A DNA stretch of 64,000 nucleotides from Apostichopus japonicus (taxonomy: Eukaryota > Echinodermata > Holothuroidea > Aspidochirotida > Stichopodidae). Location: the NCBI RefSeq assembly GCF_037975245.1, contig NC_092575.1, positions 8,960,001 through 9,024,000 of the forward strand, read 5' to 3'. Below, in pieces: positions 13,740 to 26,100 of this stretch. The notes under the pieces were generated by a model, which was not told where the DNA came from, searched no databases, and saw only the letters and a program-made list of their open reading frames with translations. The position numbers and the translations under genes are program-made. Numbering within the stretch: position 1 is the first letter of the stretch; each line of letters begins with the position of its first letter.

Positions 13740-16700
13740 TGTTATGTTTCTTTGATTGTTTGATGTATGTTTGTTTGTTTTTTGTTTGATGTATGTTTGT
13801 TCGTTGTTTGTTTGATGTATGTTTGTTTGTTTGTTGTTTAATTCCCAATCCAATTAACCTTTCTTTTTTTTCTTGTTAATAGGTCGAAGTTGACTACAAC
13901 AACAACAACAGCAACAAAAGTTGGTGGTGGACACAACAACAAAAACAACAACAACAAGAAAGGTTGTGGTGATGCGGAGGACGACGACAAAGGTCGGCAG
14001 TGGACACAACAACAAAGAGGTTGTCGAGGAAGACAACAACAACAAGGTTGTTTGTTCCATGTTTGTTCAATTTATCATTTGAATTTTTTTTAATGTTTGT
14101 TTTTAGTTTGTTTGTGCTATGTAATTTTTTTTGTTTGTTTGTTTGATATGTTTGTTTGTTCGATGTATTTTTGTTTGTTTGTTGTTTAATGCTCAATCCA
14201 ATTAATCCATGTTTGTTCAATTTATCATTGAATTTTTTTTTCATGTTTGTTTTTAGTTTGTTTGTTCTATGTTATGTTTCTTCTTTGTTTGTTTGATATG
14301 TTTGTTTGTTGGATGTATTTGTTTGTTGTTTGTTGTTTGTTGGATGTATTTTTGTTTGTTGTTTGTTAGATGTATTTTTGTTGTTTGTTAGATGTATTTT
14401 TGTTAGTTTGCTGTTTAATGCCCAATCCAATTAAGCTTTTTTTCTTGTTAATAGGTGTAGGACGAAGTTGACTACAACAACAACAGCAACAAAAGTTGGT
14501 GGTGGACACAACAACAAAAACAACAACAACAACAAAGGTTGTGGTGATGCGGAGGACGACGACAAAGGTTGGCAGTGGACACAACAACAAAGAGCTTGTC
14601 GAGGAAGACAACAACAAGGTTGTGTTTGTTCCATGTTTGTTCAATTTATCATTGAATGTTTTTTATGTTTGTTTGTTCTATGTTATGTTTCTTCTTTGTT
14701 TGCTTGATATGTTTGTTTGTTGTTTGTTTGATGTATATTTGTTTGTTGCTTGTTTGATGTATGTTTGTTTCTTGTTTAATGCCCAATTTGGTCCTGTTAA
14801 GCTTTCTTTTTTTTTCTTGTTTATAGGTGTAAGACGATTTTTCTACAACAACAACAACAGCAACAACAGTTGGTGATGCAGAGGACGACAAAGGTTGGCA
14901 GTGGTCACAACAACAAAGAGCTTGTCGAGGAAGACAACAACAAGGTTGTGTTTGTTCCATGTTTGTTCAATTTACCATTGAATGTTTTTGCATGTTGTTT
15001 TTAGTTTGTTTCTTCTATGTTATGTTTCTTTGATTGTTTGATGTATGTTTGTTTGTTTTTTGTTTGTTTGATGTATGTTTGTTTGTTGTTTGTTTGATGT
15101 ATGTTTGTTTGTTTGTTGTTTAATTCCCAATCCAATTAACCTTTCTTTTTTTTCTTGTTAATAGGTCGAAGTTGACTACAACAACAACAACAGCAACAAA
15201 AGTTGGTGGTGGACACAACAACAAAAACAACAACAACAAGAAAGGTTGTGGTGATGCGAAGGACGACGACAAAGGTCGGCAGTGGACACAACAACAAAGA
15301 GCTTGTCGAGGAAGACAACAACAAGGTTGTGTTTGTTCCATGTTTGTTCAATTTATCATTGATTTTTTTTCATGTTTGTTTTTAGTTTGTTTGTTTTATG
15401 TTAGTTTCTTCTTTGATTGTTTGATATGTTTGTTTGTTGTTTGTTTGATGTATTTTTGTTTGTTGTTTGTTTGATGTATGTTTGTTTCTTGTTTAATGCC
15501 CAATCCTGTTAAGCTTTCTTTTTTTCTTGTTAATAGGTGAAAGACAAAGTTGACTACAACAACGACAACAGCAACAAAAGTTGGTGGTGGACACAACAAC
15601 AAAAACAACAACAACAACAGAGGTTGTGGTGATGCGGAGGAAGACGACAAACGTTGGCAGTGGACACAACAACAAAGAGCTTGTCGAGGAAGACAACAAC
15701 AAGGTTGTGTTTGTTCCATGTTTGTTCAATTTACCATTGAATGTTTTTGCCTGTTTGTTTTTAGTTTGTTTCTTCTATGTTATGTTTCTTCTTTGTTTCT
15801 TTGATGTATGTTTGTTTGTTTTTTGTTTGATGTATTTTTGTTTGTTGTTTGTTTGATGTATATTTGTTTGTTGTTTAATTCCCAATCCAATTAACCTTTC
15901 TTTTTTTTCTTGTTAATAGGTCGAAGTTGACTACAACAACAACAACAGCAACAAAAGTTGGTGGTGGACACAACAACAAAAACAACAACAACAAAGGTTG
16001 TGGTGATGCGGAGGACGACGACAAAGGTCGGCAGTGGACACAACAACAAAGAGGTTGTCGAGGAAGACAACAACAACAAGGTTGTTTGTTCCATGTTTGT
16101 TCAATTTATCATTTGAATTTTTTTTAATGTTTGTTTTTAGTTTGTTTGTGCTATGTAATTTTTTTTGTTTGTTTGTTTGAAATGTTTGTTTGTTCGATGT
16201 ATTTTTGTTTGTTTGTTGTTTAATGCTCAATCCAATTAATCCATGTTTGTTCAATTTATCATTGAATTTTTTTTTCATGTTTGTTTTTAGTTTGTTTGTT
16301 CTATGTTATGTTTCTTCTTTGTTTGTTTGATATGTTTGTTTGTTGGATGTATTTGTTTGTTGTTTGTTGGATGTATTTTTGTTTGTTGTTTGTTAGATGT
16401 ATTTTTGTTGTTTGTTAGATGTATTTTTGTTAGTTTGCTGTTTAATGCCCAATCCAATTAAGCTTTTTTTCTTGTTAATAGGTGTAGGACGAAGTTGACT
16501 ACAACAACAACAGCAACAAAAGTTGGTGGTGGACACAACAACAAAAACAACAACAACAACAAAGGTTGTGGTGATGCGGAGGACGACGACAAAGGTTGGC
16601 AGTGGACACAACAACAAAGAGCTTGTCGAGGAAGACAACAACAAGGTTGTGTTTGTTCCATGTTTGTTCAATTTATCATTGAATGTTTTTTATGTTTGTT

Positions 16701-19700
16701 TGTTCTATGTTATGTTTCTTCTTTGTTTGCTTGATATGTTTGTTTGTTGTTTGTTTGATGTATATTTGTTTGTTGCTTGTTTGATGTATGTTTGTTTCTT
16801 GTTTAATGCCCAATTTGGTCCTGTTAAGCTTTCTTTTTTTTTCTTGTTTATAGGTGTAAGACGATTTTTCTACAACAACAACAACAGCAACAACAGTTGG
16901 TGATGCAGAGGACGACAAAGGTTGGCAGTGGTCACAACAACAAAGAGCTTGTCGAGGAAGACAACAACAAGGTTGTGTTTGTTCCATGTTTGTTCAATTT
17001 ACCATTGAATGTTTTTGCATGTTGTTTTTAGTTTGTTTCTTCTATGTTATGTTTCTTTGATTGTTTGATGTATGTTTGTTTGTTTTTTGTTTGTTTGATG
17101 TATGTTTGTTTGTTGTTTGTTTGATGTATGTTTGTTTGTTTGTTGTTTAATTCCCAATCCAATTAACCTTTCTTTTTTTTCTTGTTAATAGGTCGAAGTT
17201 GACTACAACAACAACAACAGCAACAAAAGTTGGTGGTGGACACAACAACAAAAACAACAACAACAAGAAAGGTTGTGGTGATGCGAAGGACGACGACAAA
17301 GGTCGGCAGTGGACACAACAACAAAGAGCTTGTCGAGGAAGACAACAACAAGGTTGTGTTTGTTCCATGTTTGTTCAATTTATCATTGATTTTTTTTCAT
17401 GTTTGTTTTTAGTTTGTTTGTTTTATGTTAGTTTCTTCTTTGATTGTTTGATATGTTTGTTTGTTGTTTGTTTGATGTATTTTTGTTTGTTGTTTGTTTG
17501 ATGTATGTTTGTTTCTTGTTTAATGCCCAATCCTGTTAAGCTTTCTTTTTTTCTTGTTAATAGGTGAAAGACAAAGTTGACTACAACAACGACAACAGCA
17601 ACAAAAGTTGGTGGTGGACACAACAACAAAAACAACAACAACAACAGAGGTTGTGGTGATGCGGAGGAAGACGACAAACGTTGGCAGTGGACACAACAAC
17701 AAAGAGCTTGTCGAGGAAGACAACAACAAGGTTGTGTTTGTTCCATGTTTGTTCAATTTACCATTGAATGTTTTTGCCTGTTTGTTTTTAGTTTGTTTCT
17801 TCTATGTTATGTTTCTTCTTTGTTTCTTTGATGTATGTTTGTTTGTTTTTTGTTTGATGTATTTTTGTTTGTTGTTTGTTTGATGTATATTTGTTTGTTG
17901 TTTAATTCCCAATCCAATTAACCTTTCTTTTTTTTCTTGTTAATAGGTCGAAGTTGACTACAACAACAACAACAGCAACAAAAGTTGGTGGTGGACACAA
18001 CAACAAAAACAACAACAACAAAGGTTGTGGTGATGCGGAGGACGACGACAAAGGTCGGCAGTGGACACAACAACAAAGAGGTTGTCGAGGAAGACAACAA
18101 CAACAAGGTTGTTTGTTCCATGTTTGTTCAATTTATCATTTGAATTTTTTTTAATGTTTGTTTTTAGTTTGTTTGTGCTATGTAATTTTTTTTGTTTGTT
18201 TGTTTGAAATGTTTGTTTGTTCGATGTATTTTTGTTTGTTTGTTGTTTAATGCTCAATCCAATTAATCCATGTTTGTTCAATTTATCATTGAATTTTTTT
18301 TTCATGTTTGTTTTTAGTTTGTTTGTTCTATGTTATGTTTCTTCTTTGTTTGTTTGATATGTTTGTTTGTTGGATGTATTTGTTTGTTGTTTGTTGGATG
18401 TATTTTTGTTTGTTGTTTGTTAGATGTATTTTTGTTGTTTGTTAGATGTATTTTTGTTAGTTTGCTGTTTAATGCCCAATCCAATTAAGCTTTTTTTCTT
18501 GTTAATAGGTGTAGGACGAAGTTGACTACAACAACAACAGCAACAAAAGTTGGTGGTGGACACAACAACAAAAACAACAACAACAACAAAGGTTGTGGTG
18601 ATGCGGAGGACGACGACAAAGGTTGGCAGTGGACACAACAACAAAGAGCTTGTCGAGGAAGACAACAACAAGGTTGTGTTTGTTCCATGTTTGTTCAATT
18701 TATCATTGAATGTTTTTTATGTTTGTTTGTTCTATGTTATGTTTCTTCTTTGTTTGCTTGATATGTTTGTTTGTTGTTTGTTTGATGTATATTTGTTTGT
18801 TGCTTGTTTGATGTATGTTTGTTTCTTGTTTAATGCCCAATTTGGTCCTGTTAAGCTTTCTTTTTTTTTCTTGTTTATAGGTGTAAGACGATTTTTCTAC
18901 AACAACAACAACAGCAACAACAGTTGGTGATGCAGAGGACGACAAAGGTTGGCAGTGGTCACAACAACAAAGAGCTTGTCGAGGAAGACAACAACAAGGT
19001 TGTGTTTGTTCCATGTTTGTTCAATTTACCATTGAATGTTTTTGCATGTTGTTTTTAGTTTGTTTCTTCTATGTTATGTTTCTTTGATTGTTTGATGTAT
19101 GTTTGTTTGTTTTTTGTTTGTTTGATGTATGTTTGTTTGTTGTTTGTTTGATGTATGTTTGTTTGTTTGTTGTTTAATTCCCAATCCAATTAACCTTTCT
19201 TTTTTTTCTTGTTAATAGGTCGAAGTTGACTACAACAACAACAACAGCAACAAAAGTTGGTGGTGGACACAACAACAAAAACAACAACAACAAGAAAGGT
19301 TGTGGTGATGCGAAGGACGACGACAAAGGTCGGCAGTGGACACAACAACAAAGAGCTTGTCGAGGAAGACAACAACAAGGTTGTGTTTGTTCCATGTTTG
19401 TTCAATTTATCATTGATTTTTTTTCATGTTTGTTTTTAGTTTGTTTGTTTTATGTTAGTTTCTTCTTTGATTGTTTGATATGTTTGTTTGTTGTTTGTTT
19501 GATGTATTTTTGTTTGTTGTTTGTTTGATGTATGTTTGTTTCTTGTTTAATGCCCAATCCTGTTAAGCTTTCTTTTTTTCTTGTTAATAGGTGAAAGACA
19601 AAGTTGACTACAACAACGACAACAGCAACAAAAGTTGGTGGTGGACACAACAACAAAAACAACAACAACAACAGAGGTTGTGGTGATGCGGAGGAAGACG

Positions 19701-22700
19701 ACAAACGTTGGCAGTGGACACAACAACAAAGAGCTTGTCGAGGAAGACAACAACAAGGTTGTGTTTGTTCCATGTTTGTTCAATTTACCATTGAATGTTT
19801 TTGCCTGTTTGTTTTTAGTTTGTTTCTTCTATGTTATGTTTCTTCTTTGTTTCTTTGATGTATGTTTGTTTGTTTTTTGTTTGATGTATTTTTGTTTGTT
19901 GTTTGTTTGATGTATATTTGTTTGTTGTTTAATTCCCAATCCAATTAACCTTTCTTTTTTTTCTTGTTAATAGGTCGAAGTTGACTACAACAACAACAAC
20001 AGCAACAAAAGTTGGTGGTGGACACAACAACAAAAACAACAACAACAAAGGTTGTGGTGATGCGGAGGACGACGACAAAGGTCGGCAGTGGACACAACAA
20101 CAAAGAGGTTGTCGAGGAAGACAACAACAACAAGGTTGTTTGTTCCATGTTTGTTCAATTTATCATTTGAATTTTTTTTAATGTTTGTTTTTAGTTTGTT
20201 TGTGCTATGTAATTTTTTTTGTTTGTTTGTTTGAAATGTTTGTTTGTTCGATGTATTTTTGTTTGTTTGTTGTTTAATGCTCAATCCAATTAATCCATGT
20301 TTGTTCAATTTATCATTGAATTTTTTTTTCATGTTTGTTTTTAGTTTGTTTGTTCTATGTTATGTTTCTTCTTTGTTTGTTTGATATGTTTGTTTGTTGG
20401 ATGTATTTGTTTGTTGTTTGTTGGATGTATTTTTGTTTGTTGTTTGTTAGATGTATTTTTGTTGTTTGTTAGATGTATTTTTGTTAGTTTGCTGTTTAAT
20501 GCCCAATCCAATTAAGCTTTTTTTCTTGTTAATAGGTGTAGGACGAAGTTGACTACAACAACAACAGCAACAAAAGTTGGTGGTGGACACAACAACAAAA
20601 ACAACAACAACAACAAAGGTTGTGGTGATGCGGAGGACGACGACAAAAGTTGGCAGTGGACACAACAACAAAGAGCTTGTCGAGGAAGACAACAACAAGG
20701 TTGTGTTTGTTCCATGTTTGTTCAATTTATCATTGAATGTTTTTTATGTTTGTTTGTTCTATGTTATGTTTCTTCTTTGTTTGCTTGATATGTTTGTTTG
20801 TTGTTTGTTTGATGTATATTTGTTTGTTGCTTGTTTGATGTATGTTTGTTTCTTGTTTAATGCCCAATTTGGTCCTGTTAAGCTTTCTTTTTTTTTCTTG
20901 TTTATAGGTGTAAGACGATTTTTCTACAACAACAACAACAGCAACAACAGTTGGTGATGCAGAGGACGACAAAGGTTGGCAGTGGTCACAACAACAAAGA
21001 GCTTGTCGAGGAAGACAACAACAAGGTTGTGTTTGTTCCATGTTTGTTCAATTTACCATTGAATGTTTTTGCATGTTGTTTTTAGTTTGTTTCTTCTATG
21101 TTATGTTTCTTTGATTGTTTGATGTATGTTTGTTTGTTTTTTGTTTGATGTATGTTTGTTTGTTGTTTGTTTGATGTATGTTTGTTTGTTTGTTGTTTAA
21201 TTCCCAATCCAATTAACCTTTCTTTTTTTTCTTGTTAATAGGTCGAAGTTGACTACAACAACAACAACAGCAACAAAAGTTGGTGGTGGACACAACAACA
21301 AAAACAACAACAACAAGAAAGGTTGTGGTGATGCGAAGGACGACGACAAAGGTCGGCAGTGGACACAACAACAAAGAGCTTGTCGAGGAAGACAACAACA
21401 ACAAGGTTGTGTTTGTTCCATGTTTGTTCAATTTATCATTGATTTTTTTTCATGTTTGTTTTTAGTTTGTTTGTTTTATGTTAGTTTCTTCTTTGATTGT
21501 TTGATATGTTTGTTTGTTGTTTGTTTGATGTATTTTTGTTTGTTGTTTGTTTGATGTATGTTTGTTTCTTGTTTAATGCCCAATCCTGTTAAGCTTTCTT
21601 TTTTTCTTGTTAATAGGTGAAAGACAAAGTTGACTACAACAACGACAACAGCAACAAAAGTTGGTGGTGGACACAACAACAAAAACAACAACAACAACAG
21701 AGGTTGTGGTGATGCGGAGGAAGACGACAAACGTTGGCAGTGGACACAACAACAAAGAGCTTGTCGAGGAAGACAACAACAAGGTTGTGTTTGTTCCATG
21801 TTTGTTCAATTTACCATTGAATGTTTTTGCCTGTTTGTTTTTAGTTTGTTTCTTCTATGTTATGTTTCTTCTTTGTTTCTTTGATGTATGTTTGTTTGTT
21901 TTTTGTTTGATGTATTTTTGTTCGTTGTTTGTTTGATGTATATTTGTTTGTTGTTTAATTCCCAATCCAATTAACCTTTCTTTTTTTTCTTGTTAATAGG
22001 TCGAAGTTGACTACAACAACAACAACAGCAACAAAAGTTGGTGGTGGACACAACAACAAAAACAACAACAACAAAGGTTGTGGTGATGCGGAGGACGACG
22101 ACAAAGGTCGGCAGTGGACACAACAACAAAGAGGTTGTCGAGGAAGACAACAACAACAAGGTTGTTTGTTCCATGTTTGTTCAATTTATCATTTGAATTT
22201 TTTTTAATGTTTGTTTTTAGTTTGTTTGTGCTATGTAATTTTTTTTGTTTGTTTGTTTGAAATGTTTGTTTGTTCGATGTATTTTTGTTTGTTTGTTGTT
22301 TAATGCTCAATCCAATTAATCCATGTTTGTTCAATTTATCATTGAATTTTTGTTTCATGTTTGTTTTTAGTTTGTTTGTTCTATGTTATGTTTCTTCTTT
22401 GTTTGTTTGATATGTTTGTTTGTTGGATGTATTTGTTTGTTGTTTGTTGGATGTATTTTTGTTTGTTGTTTGTTAGATGTATTTTTGTTGTTTGTTAGAT
22501 GTATTTTTGTTAGTTTGCTGTTTAATGCCCAATCCAATTAAGCTTTTTTTCTTGTTAATAGGTGTAGGACGAAGTTGACTACAACAACAACAGCAACAAA
22601 AGTTGGTGGTGGACACAACAACAAAAACAACAACAACAACAAAGGTTGTGGTGATGCGGAGGACGACGACAAAGGTTGGCAGTGGACACAACAACAAAGA

Positions 22701-23089
22701 GCTTGTCGAGGAAGACAACAACAAGGTTGTGTTTGTTCCATGTTTGTTCAATTTATCATTGAATGTTTTTTATGTTTGTTTGTTCTATGTTATGTTTCTT
22801 CTTTGTTTGCTTGATATGTTTGTTTGTTGTTTGTTTGATGTATATTTGTTTGTTGCTTGTTTGATGTATGTTTGTTTCTTGTTTAATGCCCAATTTGGTC
22901 CTGTTAAGCTTTCTTTTTTTTTCTTGTTTATAGGTGTAAGACGATTTTTCTACAACAACAACAACAGCAACAACAGTTGGTGATGCAGAGGACGACAAAG
23001 GTTGGCAGTGGTCACAACAACAAAGAGCTTGTCGAGGAAGACAACAACAAGGTTGTGTTTGTTCCATGTTTGTTCAATTTACCAATTGT
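13740..23089 (+). repeat. 2,027-bp higher-order repeat in array 1
   Basis: A block of five acceptor-bearing units plus one truncated unit recurs with start points 14366, 16393, 18420, 20447 and 22473, that is at 2,027, 2,027, 2,027 and 2,026 bp. The four complete copies look almost identical. I noted only a few changes, such as a G to A near 20648, one extra CAA near 21400 and a missing 4-bp GTTT near 21140. A partial copy leads in from about 13740. The fifth copy breaks off at about 23084-23094, where one unit is fused to the middle of another. The truncated sixth unit lacks the CAA block entirely (for example about 14200-14245). Confidence 0.88.
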
Positions 23090-23110
23090 TCAAGTTGGTG
23101 GTGGACACAA
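23075..23110 (+). other. Deletion junction ending the higher-order repeat
   Basis: The normal continuation after TTCAATTTACCATTGAATG is replaced by ACCAATTGTTCAAGTTGGTGG. This joins the end of one unit directly to the inside of the CAA block of another and removes an acceptor-like module. It is a recombination or deletion scar within the array. Confidence 0.65.
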
Positions 23111-26100
23111 CAACAAAAACAACAACAACAAGAAAGGTTGTGGTGATGCGAAGGACGACGACAAAGGTCGGCAGTGGACACAACAACAAAGAGCTTGTCG
23201 AGGAAGACAACAACAAGGTTGTGTTTGTTCCATGTTTGTTCAATTTATCATTGATTTTTTTTCATGTTTGTTTATAGTTTGTTTGTTCTATGTTAGTTTC
23301 TTCTTTGATTGTTTGATATGTTTGTTTGTTTGTTGTTTGTTTGATGTATTTTTGTTTGTTGTTTGTTTGATGTATGTTTGTTTCTTGTTTAATGCCCAAT
23401 CCTGTTAAGCTTTCTTTTTTTCTTGTTAATAGGTGAAAGACAAAGTTGACTACAACAACGACAACAGCAACAAAAGTTGGTGGTGGACACAACAACAAAA
23501 ACAACAACAACAACAGAGGTTGTGGTGATGCGGAGGAAGACGACAAAGGTTGGCAGTGGACACAACAACAAAGAGCTTGTCGAGGAAGACAACAACAAGG
23601 TTGTGTTTGTTCCATGTTTGTTCAATTTACCATTGAATGTTTTTGCCTGTTTGTTTTTAGTTTGTTTCTTCTATGTTATGTTTCTTCTTTGTTTCTTTGA
23701 TGTATGTTTGTTTGTTTTTTGTTTGATGTATTTTTGTTTGTTGTTTGTTTGATGTATATTTGTTTGTTGTTTAATTCCCAATCCAATTAACCTTTCTTTT
23801 TTTTCTTGTTAATAGGTCGAAGTTGACTACAACAACAACAACAGCAACAAAAGTTGGTGGTGGACACAACAACAAAAACAACAACAAAGGTTGTGGTGAT
23901 GCGGAGGACGACGACAAAGGTTGGGAGTGGACACAACAACAAAGAGCTTGTCGAGGAAGACAACAACAAGGTTGTGTTTGTTCCATGTTTGTTCAATTTA
24001 TCATTGAATGTTTTTTATGTTTGTTTGTTCTATGTTAGTTTCTTCTTTGTTTGCTTGATATGTTTGTTTGTTGTTTGTTTGATGTATTTTTGTTTGTTGC
24101 TTGTTTGATGTATGTTTGTTTCTTGTTTAATGCCCAATCCTGTTAAGCTTTCTTTTTTTTTCTTGTTTATAGGGGTATAAGACGATTTTTCTACAACAAC
24201 AACAACAGCAACAAAAGTTGGTCTTGGACACAACAACAAAAACAACAACAACAACAGGGGTTGTGGTGATGCGGAGGAAGACGACAAAGGTTGGCAGTGG
24301 ACACAACAACAAAGAGCTTGTCGAGGAAGACAACAACAAGGTTGTGTTTGTTCCATGTTTGTTCAATTTACCATTGAATGTTTTTGCATGTTTGTTTTTA
24401 GTTTGTTTCTTCTATGTTATGTTTCTTCTTTGTTTGTTTGATGTATGTTTGTTTGTTTTTTGTTTGATGTATTTTGGTTTGTTGCTTGTTTGATGTATGT
24501 TTGTTTCTTGTTTAATGCCCAATCCTGTTAAGCTTTCTTTTTTTTTCTTGTTTATAGGTGTAAGACGATTTTTCTACAACAACAACAACAGCAACAAAAG
24601 TTGGTCTTGGACACAACAACAAAAACAACAACAACAGCAGGGGTTGTGGTGATGCGGAGGAAGACGACAAAGGTTGGCAGTGGACACAACAACAAAGAGC
24701 TTGTCGAGGAAGACAACAACAAGGTTGTGTTTGTTCCATGTTTGTTCAATTTACCAGAATGTTTTTGCATGTTTGTTTTTAGTTTGTTTTTTTCTATGTT
24801 ATGTTTCTTTGATTGTTTGATGTATGTTTGTTTGTTTTTTGTTTGATGTATGTTTGTTCGTTGTTTGTTTGATGTATGTTTGTTTGTTTGTTGTTTAATT
24901 CCCAATCCAATTAACCTTTCTTTTTTTTCTTGTTAATAGGTCGAAGTTGACTACAACAACAACAACAGCAACAAAAGTTGGTGGTGGACACAACAACAAA
25001 AACAACAACAACAAAGGTTGTGGTGATGCGGAGGACGACGACAAAGGTCGGCAGTGGACACAACAACAAAGAGGTTGTCGAGGAAGACAACAACAACAAG
25101 GTTGTTTGTTCCATGTTTGTTCAATTTATCATTGGAATTTTTTTTAATGTTTGTTTTTAGTTTGTTTGTGCTATGTAATTTTTTTTGTTTGTTTGTTTGA
25201 AATGTTTGTTTGTTCGATGTATTTTTGTTTGTTTGTTGTTTAATGCTCAATCCAATTAAGCTTTCTTTTTTTTCTTGTTAATAGGTGTAAGACGAAATTG
25301 ACTACGGCAACAACAACAGCAACAAAAGTTGGTGGTGGACACAACAACAAAAACAACAACAACAACAACAAAGGTTGTGGTGATGCGGAGGAAGACGACA
25401 AAGGTTGGCAGTGGACACAACAACAAAGAGCTTGTCGAGGAAGACAACAACAAGGTTGTGTTTGTTCCATGTTTGTTCAATTTACCATTGAATGTTTTTT
25501 GCATGTTTGTTTTTAGTTTGTTTCTTCTATGTTATGTTTCTTCTTTGTTTGTTTGATGTATGTTTGTTTGTTTTTTGTTTGATGTATTTTGGTTTGTTTT
25601 TTGTTTGATGTATGTTTGTTTGTTTGTTGTTTAATTCCCAATTCAATCAACCTTTCTTTTTTTTCTTGTTAATAGGTCGAAGTTGACTACAACAACAACA
25701 ACAGCAACAAAAGTTGGTGGTGGACACAACAACAAAAACAACAACAACAACAAAGGTTGTGGTGATGCGGAGGACGACGACAAAGGTTGGCAGTGGACAC
25801 AACAACAAAGAGCTTGTCGAGGAAGACAACAACAAGGTTGTGTTTGTTCCATGTTTGTTCAATTTATCATTGAATGTTTTTTATGTTTGTTTGTTCTATG
25901 TTATGTTTCTTCTTTGTTTGCTTGATATGTTTGTTTGTTGTTTGTTTGATGTATTTTTGTTTGTTGCTTGTTTGATGTATGTTTGTTTCTTGTTTAATGC
26001 CCAATCCTGTTAAGCTTTCTTTTTTTTTCTTGTTTATAGGTGTAAGACGATTTTTCTACAACAACAACAACAGCAACAACAGTTGGTGATGCAGAGGACG

